From NCBI RefSeq assembly GCF_008039615.1, contig NZ_VDUZ01000011.1:1-64000 (forward strand): 64,000 nt of DNA, given 5' to 3'. Below, in pieces: positions 1-8,646 of the stretch (within the stretch, counting starts at the first letter, position 1; every line of letters begins with the position of its first letter). The notes beneath the pieces were generated by a model. The model searched no databases, was not told the origin of the DNA, and saw only the letters and a list, made by a program, of their open reading frames with translations. The translations under genes were made by a program, and so were the position numbers. This stretch comes from Vineibacter terrae. Its GTDB lineage: Bacteria; Pseudomonadota; Alphaproteobacteria; Reyranellales; Reyranellaceae.

Positions 1-2
1 AG

Positions 3-1054
<1,052 letters not shown>

Positions 1055-1113
1055 GCGCGAGAAGCTCGATGCCGCATCCGCGGCCATCGGGAGAAGTGAG
1101 ACGGGAGGGACGC

Positions 1114-1731
1114 ATGATCACGCTATACGACTTCGAGCTTTCCGGAAGCTGCTACAAGGTCAGGATGCTGCTGAACATCCTCGACGTTGCGTACGAGAAG
1201 GTGACGGTCGATTTCATCAACAAGGAGCACAAGTCCCCGAAATACACGCAGCTCAATCCGTTCGGCGAGATCCCCATCTTCAAGGATGGCGACCTGCTGC
1301 TGCGTGATGCCCAGGCGATCATGGTCTATATCGCCCGCAAGTACGACACGGCGAACTACTGGTATCCCAACGACGCCGAGGCGATGGGGCGGATCAATCA
1401 GTGGCTGTCGACCGGCGGCAACGAGGTGATGAGCGCGGCCGGCGCCCGCCTGGTCAAGATCCTCAACTACCCGCTCAACCTCGAAGCGCTGCAGGCCCGT
1501 GCCAACGCGACGTTCACGATCCTGAACGATCACCTCGCCGGCCGGCGCTTCCTGGAGCTCGACCACCCGACCATCGGCGACATCGCCTGCTTCCCCTACA
1601 CGGCGATGGCCGGCGAGGGCGGCATCTCGCTCAGCCCCTATCCCAACATCCTGCGCTGGATCGACGGGATGAAACAGATTCCACGCTTCATCCCGATGCC
1701 GGGCATTGCGGCGCTGCCGGCTGCCGCGTGA
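1114..1731 (+). CDS. Glutathione S-transferase family protein
   Basis: A 205-residue two-domain GST. The N-terminal thioredoxin fold starts ITLYDFELSGSCYKVR, where Ser10/Ser12 or Cys13 could activate glutathione. GEIPIF carries the cis-proline (about residue 54), and LLRDAQAIMVYIARKY corresponds to the glutathione gamma-glutamyl binding helix, with Asp-Ala in place of the usual Glu-Ser. The C-terminal half is the helical domain. I chose the ATG at 1114 because GGGAGGGA lies just upstream; an in-frame ATG at 1069 lacks such a site. It follows frmAB in the same direction, so a role in handling glutathione adducts is possible, but the substrate cannot be read from sequence. Confidence 0.85.
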   Translation: MITLYDFELSGSCYKVRMLLNILDVAYEKVTVDFINKEHKSPKYTQLNPFGEIPIFKDGDLLLRDAQAIMVYIARKYDTANYWYPNDAEAMGRINQWLSTGGNEVMSAAGARLVKILNYPLNLEALQARANATFTILNDHLAGRRFLELDHPTIGDIACFPYTAMAGEGGISLSPYPNILRWIDGMKQIPRFIPMPGIAALPAAA

Positions 1732-1767
1732 CGAGGAAAGCATCGTCGGATCGGTCGCTTCGCGAGC

Positions 1768-2604
1768 CTACGGCAACGGATTGTCGCGCGCATCCAGAAG
1801 CGGCACACCGTAGGCGCGCAGGATGTCGTTGATGGCACCCTGGTCGTCCTGGAGCAGCTGGTTGACGGTGTTCTTCCATTCGGCCTCGCCCGGACGCACG
1901 CCCATGGCGATGTGGAAGGACATGCGGGTCGACTTGGGCTCCTTCAGCAACGGCGACACCTGCATCGTGTCGCCGTGCTGGCGCGCAAAATATCCGCCGA
2001 TCGGTCCCCACAGGATCGCCACGTCGAGCTGACCGGCCGCGAGGTCATCGATCATCTGCTTGCCCGGCGCCTCGGCCCGCGTGTCGACCTGCAGGTGGTA
2101 AGGCCGCACCCGTGCCATCAGCCCGCGCTGCGCCACGAGATCGGCCGGCGGCGTGCCGGCCGTGACTCCGATGCGCAAGGCGGCGAGCCTGGGATCGCCG
2201 ATCGAGTCGATGCCGAGCGCGTCGGCGCGGCGCGTGACCATGACATAGCTGGAGCGATAGTAGGGATTGGTGCTCAGCACGAGCTCCGCGCCGCTCACGA
2301 TGCCCGGCACCAGGTCGCAGCGGCGGGCACGCAGCGTGTTGCGCAGGAATCCGACGGAGTTCGGATACCAGGTGTATTGCAGCGGCACGCCCAGCTTGCG
2401 GGCCAGCAGCTCGGCGACCTTGTTCTCGAACCCGTCGCCCTTGTCGTTCGAGAAGGGCAGGCCGCTCGGGTCGGCGCACACCCGCAGCGCCGACCGGTCC
2501 GGCGTTTCAGCCGGCGTCTGCGACGATGCGTGTACGGTCAGGCACGACCATAGCAAGGCCGCGATCACCGGCCGCGCGATGGGGACGAAGATGCATTTCG
2601 CCAC
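1768..2604 (-). CDS. xoxJ: Quinoprotein dehydrogenase-associated periplasmic substrate-binding protein, XoxJ-type
   Basis: A 278-residue exported protein of the bacterial extracellular solute-binding type 3 fold. It opens with a signal peptide (roughly residues 1-28, hydrophobic VIAALLWSCLTV). LRVCADPSGLPFSNDKGDGF is the characteristic start of the family that accompanies PQQ-dependent dehydrogenases. XoxJ/MxaJ proteins are thought to help mature or activate the methanol dehydrogenase rather than to feed an ABC transporter, and no permease is nearby. I chose the GTG at 2604, 7 bp after the xoxG stop; a longer open frame runs back into xoxG and is not needed. It is the last gene of the pqqA-xoxF-xoxG-xoxJ set and lies tail to tail with the GST gene. 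Confidence 0.85.
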   Translation of the reverse strand: MAKCIFVPIARPVIAALLWSCLTVHASSQTPAETPDRSALRVCADPSGLPFSNDKGDGFENKVAELLARKLGVPLQYTWYPNSVGFLRNTLRARRCDLVPGIVSGAELVLSTNPYYRSSYVMVTRRADALGIDSIGDPRLAALRIGVTAGTPPADLVAQRGLMARVRPYHLQVDTRAEAPGKQMIDDLAAGQLDVAILWGPIGGYFARQHGDTMQVSPLLKEPKSTRMSFHIAMGVRPGEAEWKNTVNQLLQDDQGAINDILRAYGVPLLDARDNPLP

Positions 2605-2611
2605 GGAACAC

Positions 2612-3097
2612 CTAGTCGGTTCCCATGCAGTTCGCTTCGGCCTGTGCCGCCTCCTCCGACTTCTTTCCGTACTTGGCGGGCCGGCCGCGCCCGATCGCGC
2701 CATCGGAGCGCGCCTTGAGGTACGCGTAGATATCGTTGATGTAGCACATGACATTGCGGTCGGTGCCCAGCGCCGGCATCTTCTTCTCGCGGTCCTGCTT
2801 GCCGTTGACCACGACCTCCATGAACTGCTCCTGAGGCATGGTCTTCAGCGAGTCGGTCAGGTTGGGGCCGAAGCTGCTGCCCAGCCCGTCCGGCCCGTGG
2901 CAGACATGGCAGGAAGCATGGTAGCGCCGGTAGCCGTTGAACGTGGACCAATCGACCGTGCCGTCGGCGGCGATGCTGTAGGGCTTCTCCTCGTCGGCGG
3001 ATGGCTTGTTTTCGGTCTGGGCGATAACCATCGATGATGTTGCGATCGCGATCAGGCTTGCTGCGACAAACGCAGAGGTGGAACGACGACAACTCAT
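2612..3097 (-). CDS. xoxG: Methanol-metabolism-related c-type cytochrome, XoxG-type
   Basis: A 161-residue periplasmic cytochrome c, the likely electron acceptor of XoxF. After a signal peptide (about 1-26) comes one haem site CHVCH (Cys63, Cys66, His67) in a stretch that continues GPDGLGSSFGPNL. KKMPALG gives the probable sixth ligand Met107. Two further cysteines (Cys118 in VMCYIND and Cys157 in ANCMGTD) make this the four-cysteine methanol-associated subfamily rather than a generic class I cytochrome. The ATG at 3097 has a GAGGA site. An open frame extends upstream into the xoxF 3' end, but that part is a shadow. Gap to xoxF is 83 bp. Confidence 0.9.
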   Translation of the reverse strand: MSCRRSTSAFVAASLIAIATSSMVIAQTENKPSADEEKPYSIAADGTVDWSTFNGYRRYHASCHVCHGPDGLGSSFGPNLTDSLKTMPQEQFMEVVVNGKQDREKKMPALGTDRNVMCYINDIYAYLKARSDGAIGRGRPAKYGKKSEEAAQAEANCMGTD

Positions 3098-3180
3098 CCT
3101 GATCCTCTTTCGAGACAGGCGATCGGGGGGATGGCGCAGGAGCGGGGAGGCGACGCGCGGCCGCCTCCCCATGGCTGAGC

Positions 3181-4983
3181 TCAGTTCGGCAACGCGAACA
3201 CTGTCAGGGCGCCGCCAAGCTGGGTGTACTGCGACAGCGCCTTGTAGGCGCCGACGGCGCCGAGGCCTTCGGTCTCGCCCGTCAACCCCGCGGCCATGCC
3301 GATGCCGGCCCAGCCGCCGATGCCCGACAGCACGGCGACATACTGCTTGCCGCCATGCGTGAAGGTGTTGACGTTGCCGATGATCCCGGACGGGGTCTTG
3401 AACCGGTACAGCTCCTTGCCGGTATCGGCATCGACCGCCTTGAGGTAGCCCTCCAGCGTGCCGTAGAACACCACGCCGCCGGCGGTGGCGAGCGCGCCGC
3501 TCCACACCGAGAACGGCTCGGGGATCGACCACTTGATCTTGCCCGTCGTGGCATCCCAGGCAATGAAGTTGCCGAGGTTGGTCTTGCCTTCCGGCGGGAA
3601 CATGCTCAGCGTCGCGCCGACATAGGGCTGGCCGGCCGTATAGGCGACCTTGAACGGCTCGTAGTCCATGCAGACATGGTTGGTCGGCACGTAGAACAAG
3701 CCTGTCTTGGGCGAGAACGCGGCCGGCTGCTGGTCCTTGCTGCCCAGCGCCGCCGGGCAGATGCCCTTGGTGTTGACGTCCTGGCCGGATGCCTCGGTCG
3801 AGTATTTCTTGACGCGCTCGGGCAGGCCGGTCTTGAGGTCGACCTTCGTGGCCCAGTTGACCGCGGGGTCGAACTTCTCGGCGACAAGAAGCTCGCCGGT
3901 GGCGCGATCGAGCGTGTAGCCGAAGCCGTTGCGGTCGAAATGGACCAGCAGCTTGCGATCCTGGCCGCCGATCTTCTGGTTGGCCAAGATCATCTCGTTG
4001 ACGCCGTCATAATCCCATTCGTCGTGCGGCGTCATCTGGTAGACCCACTTCGCCATGCCGGTGTCGGCATCGCGCGCGAAGATCGTCATCGACCACTTGT
4101 TGTCGCCGGGACGCTGGACCGGGTTCCAGGTGCTGGGATTGCCGGTGCCGTAGTAGACGAGGTTGAGCTCCGGATCATACGAGATCCAGCCCCACGTGGT
4201 GCCGCCGCCGATCTTCCACTGATCGCCTTGCCAGGTCGCGGTGCCGGAGTCCTTGCCCACCGGCTTGCCCAGCGCTGTGGTCTTCTGCGGGTCCATCAAG
4301 GTGTCTGAGTCGGGCCCCATCGACCAGCCGACCCAGGCCGGCTTGCCCGTCTTGATGTCGTAGGCCGTGACCTTGCCGCGCACCCCGAACTCGCCGCCGC
4401 TGTTGCCGATCAGGACCTTGCCCTTCACGACCAGCGGCGCCGACGTGCCCGTCTCGCCCGCGCTTGGATCACCGTCCTTGACCGACCATTCGACCTTGCC
4501 GGTCTTGGCGTCGAGGGCGACCAGGGTTGTGTCGGCCTGGTGCAGGAAGATCTTGCCTTCGCCGTAGGCGACGCCGCGGTTGACGGTGTCGCAGCACATC
4601 ACCGGGATGACGTTGGGATCCTGCTTGGGCTCGTATTTCCAGACGATCTGCCCGCCGTTCTTCAGGTCGAGCGCGAAGACCGTGTTGGGGAACGGCGCGT
4701 GGACATACATCATGTCGCCGATCACCAGGGGGCCGCCTTCGTGGCCGCGCAGGACGCCGGTGGAGAACGTCCAGGCGACCTGCAGGTTCTTGACGTTGGT
4801 CTTGTTGATCTGCTCGAGCGCGCTGTAGCGCGTGTTGGCGTAGTCGCCGGCCGGCATGACCCACTGGTTCGGGTCCTTGGCAAGCTTCATCAGGTCATCG
4901 TTGGCGAAGACAACGGCCGGTTGCGACGTCAGGGCAACAGCCAGGGCACAAGCAGACACCGAAACGCATAGCTGTCTGGGCAT
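3181..4983 (-). CDS. xoxF: PQQ- and lanthanide-dependent methanol dehydrogenase XoxF
   Basis: A 600-residue periplasmic quinoprotein oxidising methanol (and probably other short alcohols or formaldehyde) with pyrroloquinoline quinone. A signal peptide covers about 1-28. The eight-bladed propeller shows the vicinal disulfide VMCCD (Cys130-Cys131) over the cofactor, GTTWGW, and [11 protein letters not shown]. In the last, Asp324 is the catalytic base and Asp326, two residues on, is the extra metal ligand that marks lanthanide-dependent enzymes; calcium-type MxaF has Ala there. GGGAGGAGAGG precedes the ATG at 4983; an upstream in-frame ATG at 5061 has no such site. It follows pqqA by 108 bp and is followed by xoxG and xoxJ. 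No small subunit gene (mxaI) is present. Confidence 0.96.
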   Translation of the reverse strand: MPRQLCVSVSACALAVALTSQPAVVFANDDLMKLAKDPNQWVMPAGDYANTRYSALEQINKTNVKNLQVAWTFSTGVLRGHEGGPLVIGDMMYVHAPFPNTVFALDLKNGGQIVWKYEPKQDPNVIPVMCCDTVNRGVAYGEGKIFLHQADTTLVALDAKTGKVEWSVKDGDPSAGETGTSAPLVVKGKVLIGNSGGEFGVRGKVTAYDIKTGKPAWVGWSMGPDSDTLMDPQKTTALGKPVGKDSGTATWQGDQWKIGGGTTWGWISYDPELNLVYYGTGNPSTWNPVQRPGDNKWSMTIFARDADTGMAKWVYQMTPHDEWDYDGVNEMILANQKIGGQDRKLLVHFDRNGFGYTLDRATGELLVAEKFDPAVNWATKVDLKTGLPERVKKYSTEASGQDVNTKGICPAALGSKDQQPAAFSPKTGLFYVPTNHVCMDYEPFKVAYTAGQPYVGATLSMFPPEGKTNLGNFIAWDATTGKIKWSIPEPFSVWSGALATAGGVVFYGTLEGYLKAVDADTGKELYRFKTPSGIIGNVNTFTHGGKQYVAVLSGIGGWAGIGMAAGLTGETEGLGAVGAYKALSQYTQLGGALTVFALPN

Positions 4984-5041
4984 TGCCTCTCCTCCCATTG
5001 GTTGGTCGTGAGCTGCTGCGGGTTCAACCCGAAATGCGATC

Positions 5042-5079
5042 GCACCTGTCTCGGCGTGCACGCCGCCATCGACAGGCGC
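5042..5079 (-). promoter_or_regulatory. Intercistronic stem-loop between pqqA and xoxF
   Basis: On the minus-strand transcript, arms at 5071-5079 and 5042-5050 (GCGCCTGTC against GACAGGTGC, with one G-U pair) enclose a second hairpin GGCG-TGCA-CGCC at 5053-5064. There is no T-run, so it is not a classical terminator. Its position directly after the pqqA stop suggests partial termination, RNA processing or protection that would make pqqA message more abundant than xoxF message. Confidence 0.45.
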
Positions 5080-5091
5080 TTTGCGGCTCGA

Positions 5092-5172
5092 TCAGAACCC
5101 GGCGCAGGCGTAAGCGTTGATCTCGAGGCCTACTGCGATTTCCTCGATCCTCGGCTTTCTCCATGTTTTCAT
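5092..5172 (-). CDS. pqqA: PqqA, ribosomal precursor peptide of pyrroloquinoline quinone
   Basis: A 26-residue open frame found by reading the gap upstream of xoxF. It begins MKTWRKPRIEEIAVG and ends EINAYACAGF. The conserved pair Glu17 and Tyr21 (E-I-N-A-Y), the two side chains that PqqE, PqqF and PqqC turn into PQQ, is present, with the usual lysine/tryptophan-rich start and short hydrophobic tail. GAGGAG lies seven bases before the ATG. It is the first gene of the minus-strand xoxFGJ set. No pqqB, C, D or E lies in this window, so the other enzymes must be encoded elsewhere, and this could be a second pqqA copy tied to methanol dehydrogenase expression. Confidence 0.93.
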   Translation of the reverse strand: MKTWRKPRIEEIAVGLEINAYACAGF

Positions 5173-5192
5173 CGGAGTCTCCTCAGGGCCCG

Positions 5193-5210
5193 GTTGCACG
5201 CGCGCGCAAC
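5193..5210. promoter_or_regulatory. Short inverted repeat upstream of pqqA
   Basis: GTTGC and GCAAC frame an alternating pyrimidine-purine core (18 bp in all), 20 bp upstream of the pqqA start codon. It could be an operator or a small leader hairpin for the pqqA-xox transcript. I see no convincing -35/-10 pair beside it; a TATAGG-like hexamer sits further upstream near 5262-5267. Confidence 0.25.
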
Positions 5211-5306
5211 GGCCTGCGCCATGATGCCCGTTCCGTCAGCTAGTTGAATTCTACTTTGGGCCTATATCGAGCAGGCGCGGTGCAATCGCGACTGCGCCCG
5301 AAGCGA

Positions 5307-5765
5307 CTAGTCGCTCGCCGCGCCGGCGCGGCACAATGGCAGCGCCGGATGGGGGCCAAGCCTGGTCAGGCTCTCTGACAGACCGCGGACATTGGGCGCC
5401 GTGGCGCGCAGCCACCAGTACTGCACGTCGTAGGCTTCGCGCTCGCGCGCCATCCAGGTTGCGCAGGTGATCGGCGTCGGGCTGGCGCCGCCGGCCTGCT
5501 GCAGGAAATGTGTCAGCTCGTGCACGAGGATGCTGGTGGCCGCGGCATCGACACCGACCTCGAGGCGCATGTCGAGCAGGATCTCTCCGCCCGTGGTGGT
5601 GAAGGCGAGGACCGGGCAGGGGCGCTGGCAGGCGCGTTGATCGAGCACCGCATGCGTCACGAAGCGCACGGTCGGCGGCTCACCGGGAATGGCGTATCCG
5701 GTGTAGCCGGCTATGGTCACGAGGAGCGACGCCACGAGCTGCGCCAGGGCTTGCGCGCCAATCAT
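5307..5765 (-). CDS. Hypothetical exported protein with HExxH putative zinc site
   Basis: A 152-residue protein that I cannot place in a named family. A hydrophobic N-terminus (about 1-28) suggests export. HELTHFLQ (His82, Glu83, His86) is a zincin-type motif preceded by a predicted strand and hydrophobic residues, and Glu108/Glu110 in AREREAY could supply a third ligand, the layout of small gluzincin-like peptidases. Four cysteines (46, 50, 101 and about 145) could form disulfides in the periplasm. It is encoded 134 bp upstream of pqqA on the same strand and diverges from the next gene, which suggests a link to methanol dehydrogenase maturation. That link is inference only. Confidence 0.65.
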   Translation of the reverse strand: MIGAQALAQLVASLLVTIAGYTGYAIPGEPPTVRFVTHAVLDQRACQRPCPVLAFTTTGGEILLDMRLEVGVDAAATSILVHELTHFLQQAGGASPTPITCATWMAREREAYDVQYWWLRATAPNVRGLSESLTRLGPHPALPLCRAGAASD

Positions 5766-5833
5766 GATTGACCTCGCGATATCGGTCTGGTCTCATTAGC
5801 CGATCGAGCACAGTCTGACACGGTGGCATCAGT

Positions 5834-6178
5834 ATGATCGCGTACCGTTTCGCGCTGAGCCTGACGGCTCTGACGATCGTCCTTCCAGTCGGCAGCGCCC
5901 GGGCAGGCGACTACCCGACACCGGTCATCGTCGATTACGTGATCGGCTGCATGGCCAGCAACGGCGAGACGCAGGACATGCTGCGACGCTGCTCCTGCAG
6001 CATCGACGCGATTGCCTCGATCATCCCCTATGAAACCTACGAGCAGGCCGAAACGATCATGCGGATGCAGCAGACCATGGGGGCGCAGGCGACGCTGTTC
6101 CGCAACACCAAGGCGCTGAAGGTGAAGGTGGACGAGCTGCGGCTGGCGCAGGTCGAGGCCGACTTCCGCTGCTTCTGA
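5834..6178 (+). CDS. Small exported four-cysteine protein of unknown function
   Basis: A 114-residue protein not matched to any family I know. A signal peptide ending near VGSARA (about 1-24) is followed by a mature part with Cys39, Cys53, Cys55 and Cys113. The four cysteines would allow two disulfides and the CSC pair could also bind metal. It stands head to head with the HELTH protein gene and 107 bp before the beta-propeller gene, all between xoxF and the next housekeeping block, so a periplasmic accessory role in PQQ-dependent oxidation is likely but unproven. The ATG at 5834 has only a weak ribosome site. Confidence 0.6.
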   Translation: MIAYRFALSLTALTIVLPVGSARAGDYPTPVIVDYVIGCMASNGETQDMLRRCSCSIDAIASIIPYETYEQAETIMRMQQTMGAQATLFRNTKALKVKVDELRLAQVEADFRCF

Positions 6179-6285
6179 TCCGGTGCCGGCTCTTCGACCT
6201 TAGTCGCATTTCCAGCCCAGCCGGCAGCACGGTATCGAGGACATCGCCCGCAGCACGGCGGTCATGGCTACCGGAGGAGTGGAGC

Positions 6286-7251
6286 ATGAGCGTTGTCGCC
6301 AAAGTCGCGCTCGCGACAGCGCTGAGCCTGACCAGCGTCTCGGCGTCGGCATCGACCGCGTATGTCTCCAATGAGAAGAGCAACACGATCAGCGTCGTCG
6401 ACCTTGACCGGCTGGAGGTGATCCAGACCGTGCGCGTCGGCGGGCGTCCGCGCGGCGTCACGCTGAGCAAGGACAAGAAGCTCCTCTATATCTGCACCAG
6501 CGACGCCAACCATGTGGAGGTTCTCGACCTGGCCAGCCTCAAGGTCGTGCGCACGCTGCCCAGCGGGCCTGATCCGGAGCTGTTCGTCCTGTCGCCGGAC
6601 GGCAGGCGGCTCTACGTGGCGAACGAGAACAACAACATGGTGACGGTGCTCGACGTCGAGCGGGGCGCCATGGAGGCCGAGATACCGGTCGGGGTCGAGC
6701 CCGAGGGCATGGGCGTGAGCCCCGACGGCCACTGGCTGGTCAATACATCCGAGACGACCAGCATGGCGCATTTCATCGACACCAAGACGCTGGCGGTGTC
6801 CGGCAGCGTGCTGGTCGACAGCCGGCCACGCTTCGCCGAGTTCACGCCTGACGGCAAGCAGGTCTGGGTGTCGGCCGAGATCGGCGGCACCGTGAGCGTC
6901 ATCGACGTCGCCACGCGCAAGGTCGTCCACAAGATCACGTTCGAGATCCCCGGTGTGCGCAAGCCGGCCATACAGCCGGTCGGCGTTCGCATCACCGCCG
7001 ACGGCAAGACCGCCTTCGTCGCCCTCGGGCCCGCCAACCGTGTCGCCGTGGTCGACACCGCGACCTACAGAGTGGAGAGCTATCTGCTGGTCGGACAACG
7101 TGTCTGGCAGCTCGATTTCACGCCCGACCAGAAGCTGCTGGTGTCGACCAACGGCGCCTCCAACGACATCTCGGTGATCGATGTCGGGAAGCGCAAGGTC
7201 GTCAAGTCGATCACGGTCGGCGAGCTGCCCTGGGGCGTCGCGATCCGCTGA
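6286..7251 (+). CDS. PQQ-dependent catabolism-associated YVTN beta-propeller protein
   Basis: A 321-residue exported protein. After a signal peptide (about 1-22) come repeated blades with the pattern TAYVSNEKSNTISVVDLD, then VKVLDLASLKVV-like and LYVANENNNMVTVLDVE units of roughly 40 residues, giving a seven-bladed propeller. Such proteins are recurrent neighbours of PQQ alcohol dehydrogenases and probably act as a scaffold or binding protein in the periplasm; they lack the PQQ-binding tryptophan motifs. GGAGGAG lies upstream of the ATG. The next gene follows after 15 bp, so the two form an operon. Confidence 0.85.
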   Translation: MSVVAKVALATALSLTSVSASASTAYVSNEKSNTISVVDLDRLEVIQTVRVGGRPRGVTLSKDKKLLYICTSDANHVEVLDLASLKVVRTLPSGPDPELFVLSPDGRRLYVANENNNMVTVLDVERGAMEAEIPVGVEPEGMGVSPDGHWLVNTSETTSMAHFIDTKTLAVSGSVLVDSRPRFAEFTPDGKQVWVSAEIGGTVSVIDVATRKVVHKITFEIPGVRKPAIQPVGVRITADGKTAFVALGPANRVAVVDTATYRVESYLLVGQRVWQLDFTPDQKLLVSTNGASNDISVIDVGKRKVVKSITVGELPWGVAIR

Positions 7252-7266
7252 CATGGAGGGCAGAGC

Positions 7267-7914
7267 ATGATGCCGGTCGCACGTGCCGCCTGGGTTCTGT
7301 GGGTCGCCGGCGCCATGGCGCTTGCCTCTGCCGGTGCGGCGATGGGCCAACCGAAGGAAGCCGACTGGCCCTGCGTGCAGGTCCTGCAGCCGGAGCTCTC
7401 GGTGGGGGCCATGTGGAGCGGCCCCGATCCGGCGCAGGCCGCGACGACGTGGCGGGAGATGCCGGCCGTGATGGTTCTGGTGCAGCGCGTGGCGCCGCGA
7501 CGGATGCCGGTGGACGAGGCGACGGCCGAGATCCGCCGCTTCCTGGCGGCCGTCAAGGATGATCGGCGGGGCACCGCCACACAGATCTTCGCGGGTCTGT
7601 TCGAGAGCCTGAACACGGAGCGCGGCACGATCATTCGCGGCATTCAGCGCTACGGCGCCCGCCAGTCGCTGCTGGCGGAAAGGATCGAGGCGGTGCGACG
7701 TGAGCTCGACGGGCTCGATCCAAAGACGACAGATGCCAAGGTGCGCGAACGGCGTGCCGATCTGGAAGCGCAGATGACATGGCGGGCGCGCATCTTCGAC
7801 GACCGCGAGAAGCTGCTGCCGCTCGTCTGCGAGCAGCCGGCGGTGATCGAGCGCCGGCTGTTCGCGCTGTCGCGTGTCCTGTCAGAGGAGCTCGACAAGG
7901 GCGGTGGAAACTGA
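7267..7914 (+). CDS. Hypothetical exported helical protein, cotranscribed with the beta-propeller gene
   Basis: A 215-residue protein with a signal peptide (about 1-28, ending AGAAMGQ). I do not recognise the family. The mature part has only two cysteines (WPCVQV near the start and LPLVCEQ near the end), which could form one disulfide. The middle (about 110-175) is rich in Glu, Arg and Leu in a heptad-like spacing, suggesting a coiled coil. GGAGGGCAGAGC precedes the ATG. Its tight spacing to the propeller gene implies shared expression and perhaps a complex with it in the periplasm. Confidence 0.65.
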   Translation: MMPVARAAWVLWVAGAMALASAGAAMGQPKEADWPCVQVLQPELSVGAMWSGPDPAQAATTWREMPAVMVLVQRVAPRRMPVDEATAEIRRFLAAVKDDRRGTATQIFAGLFESLNTERGTIIRGIQRYGARQSLLAERIEAVRRELDGLDPKTTDAKVRERRADLEAQMTWRARIFDDREKLLPLVCEQPAVIERRLFALSRVLSEELDKGGGN

Positions 7915-7962
7915 TCCTTGCGCCCTTGCGGGCCGGCGGCGATGATCGCCGGGCGGCATGAC

Positions 7963-8619
7963 ATGCGAGGTGCTTTCGTGGCCACCGTCACCCTCAGCTT
8001 CGACAACGGTCCCGAGCCCGAGGTGACGCCGCAGGTTCTGGACGTGCTGGCGCGGCATCACCTGAAGGCCACCTTCTTCGTCATCGGGGAAAAACTGGCG
8101 GCGCCGGGCCGTCGGGCGCTCAGCGAGCGCGCCGCCATCGAGGGGCATTGGATCGGCAATCACACCTGGACGCATTCGGTTCCCCTGGGCCAGCGCGAGG
8201 ACGGTGACGGCGCGATGGCCGAGATCGGCCGCACGCAGGCCGAGATCGGCGCCTTGTCACATCCCGATCGCTTGTTCCGGCCATTCGGCGGCGGCGGCAA
8301 TATCGGACCGCTGCTGCTGAACCGGCGTGTCGTCGACCATTTGACGCGGGGAGAATTCAGCTGCGTGCTGTGGAACGCCATCCCGCGCGACTTCGCGGAC
8401 CCCGATGGCTGGGTCGAGACCGCGCTCGGCCAGTGCGCCGCTCAGGATTGGACAGTCGTGGTGCTGCACGATCTGCCGAACGGCGCCATGCGCCATCTCG
8501 ATGTGTTCCTGTCGCGGGCCAAGGATGCCGGCCACGATTTCCGGCAGGATTTCCCCGATGCCTGCGTGCCGATCCGACGCGGCGCGATCCGAGCGCCGAT
8601 CGACGCCATCACGGCGTAG
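7963..8619 (+). CDS. Polysaccharide deacetylase family protein
   Basis: A 218-residue NodB-type deacetylase. SFDNGPEPEVT is motif 1 (canonical TFDDGP), with Asn at the position of the second Asp. HTWTH (His67, His71 with this start) is the metal-binding motif 2, and LFRPFGGGGN is motif 3 with the conserved Arg. There is no signal peptide. Several starts are possible: ATG 7942, ATG 7963, or GTG 7978, which has the best ribosome site (GCGAGG). It follows the helical exported protein by under 50 bp. The substrate is unknown; members act on chitin oligosaccharides, peptidoglycan or other acetylated or formylated amides. Loss of the motif 1 Asp may change its metal use. Confidence 0.8.
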   Translation: MRGAFVATVTLSFDNGPEPEVTPQVLDVLARHHLKATFFVIGEKLAAPGRRALSERAAIEGHWIGNHTWTHSVPLGQREDGDGAMAEIGRTQAEIGALSHPDRLFRPFGGGGNIGPLLLNRRVVDHLTRGEFSCVLWNAIPRDFADPDGWVETALGQCAAQDWTVVVLHDLPNGAMRHLDVFLSRAKDAGHDFRQDFPDACVPIRRGAIRAPIDAITA

Positions 8620-8646
8620 CCGAGCCTGTCATCCCTCGCGGCGCCA

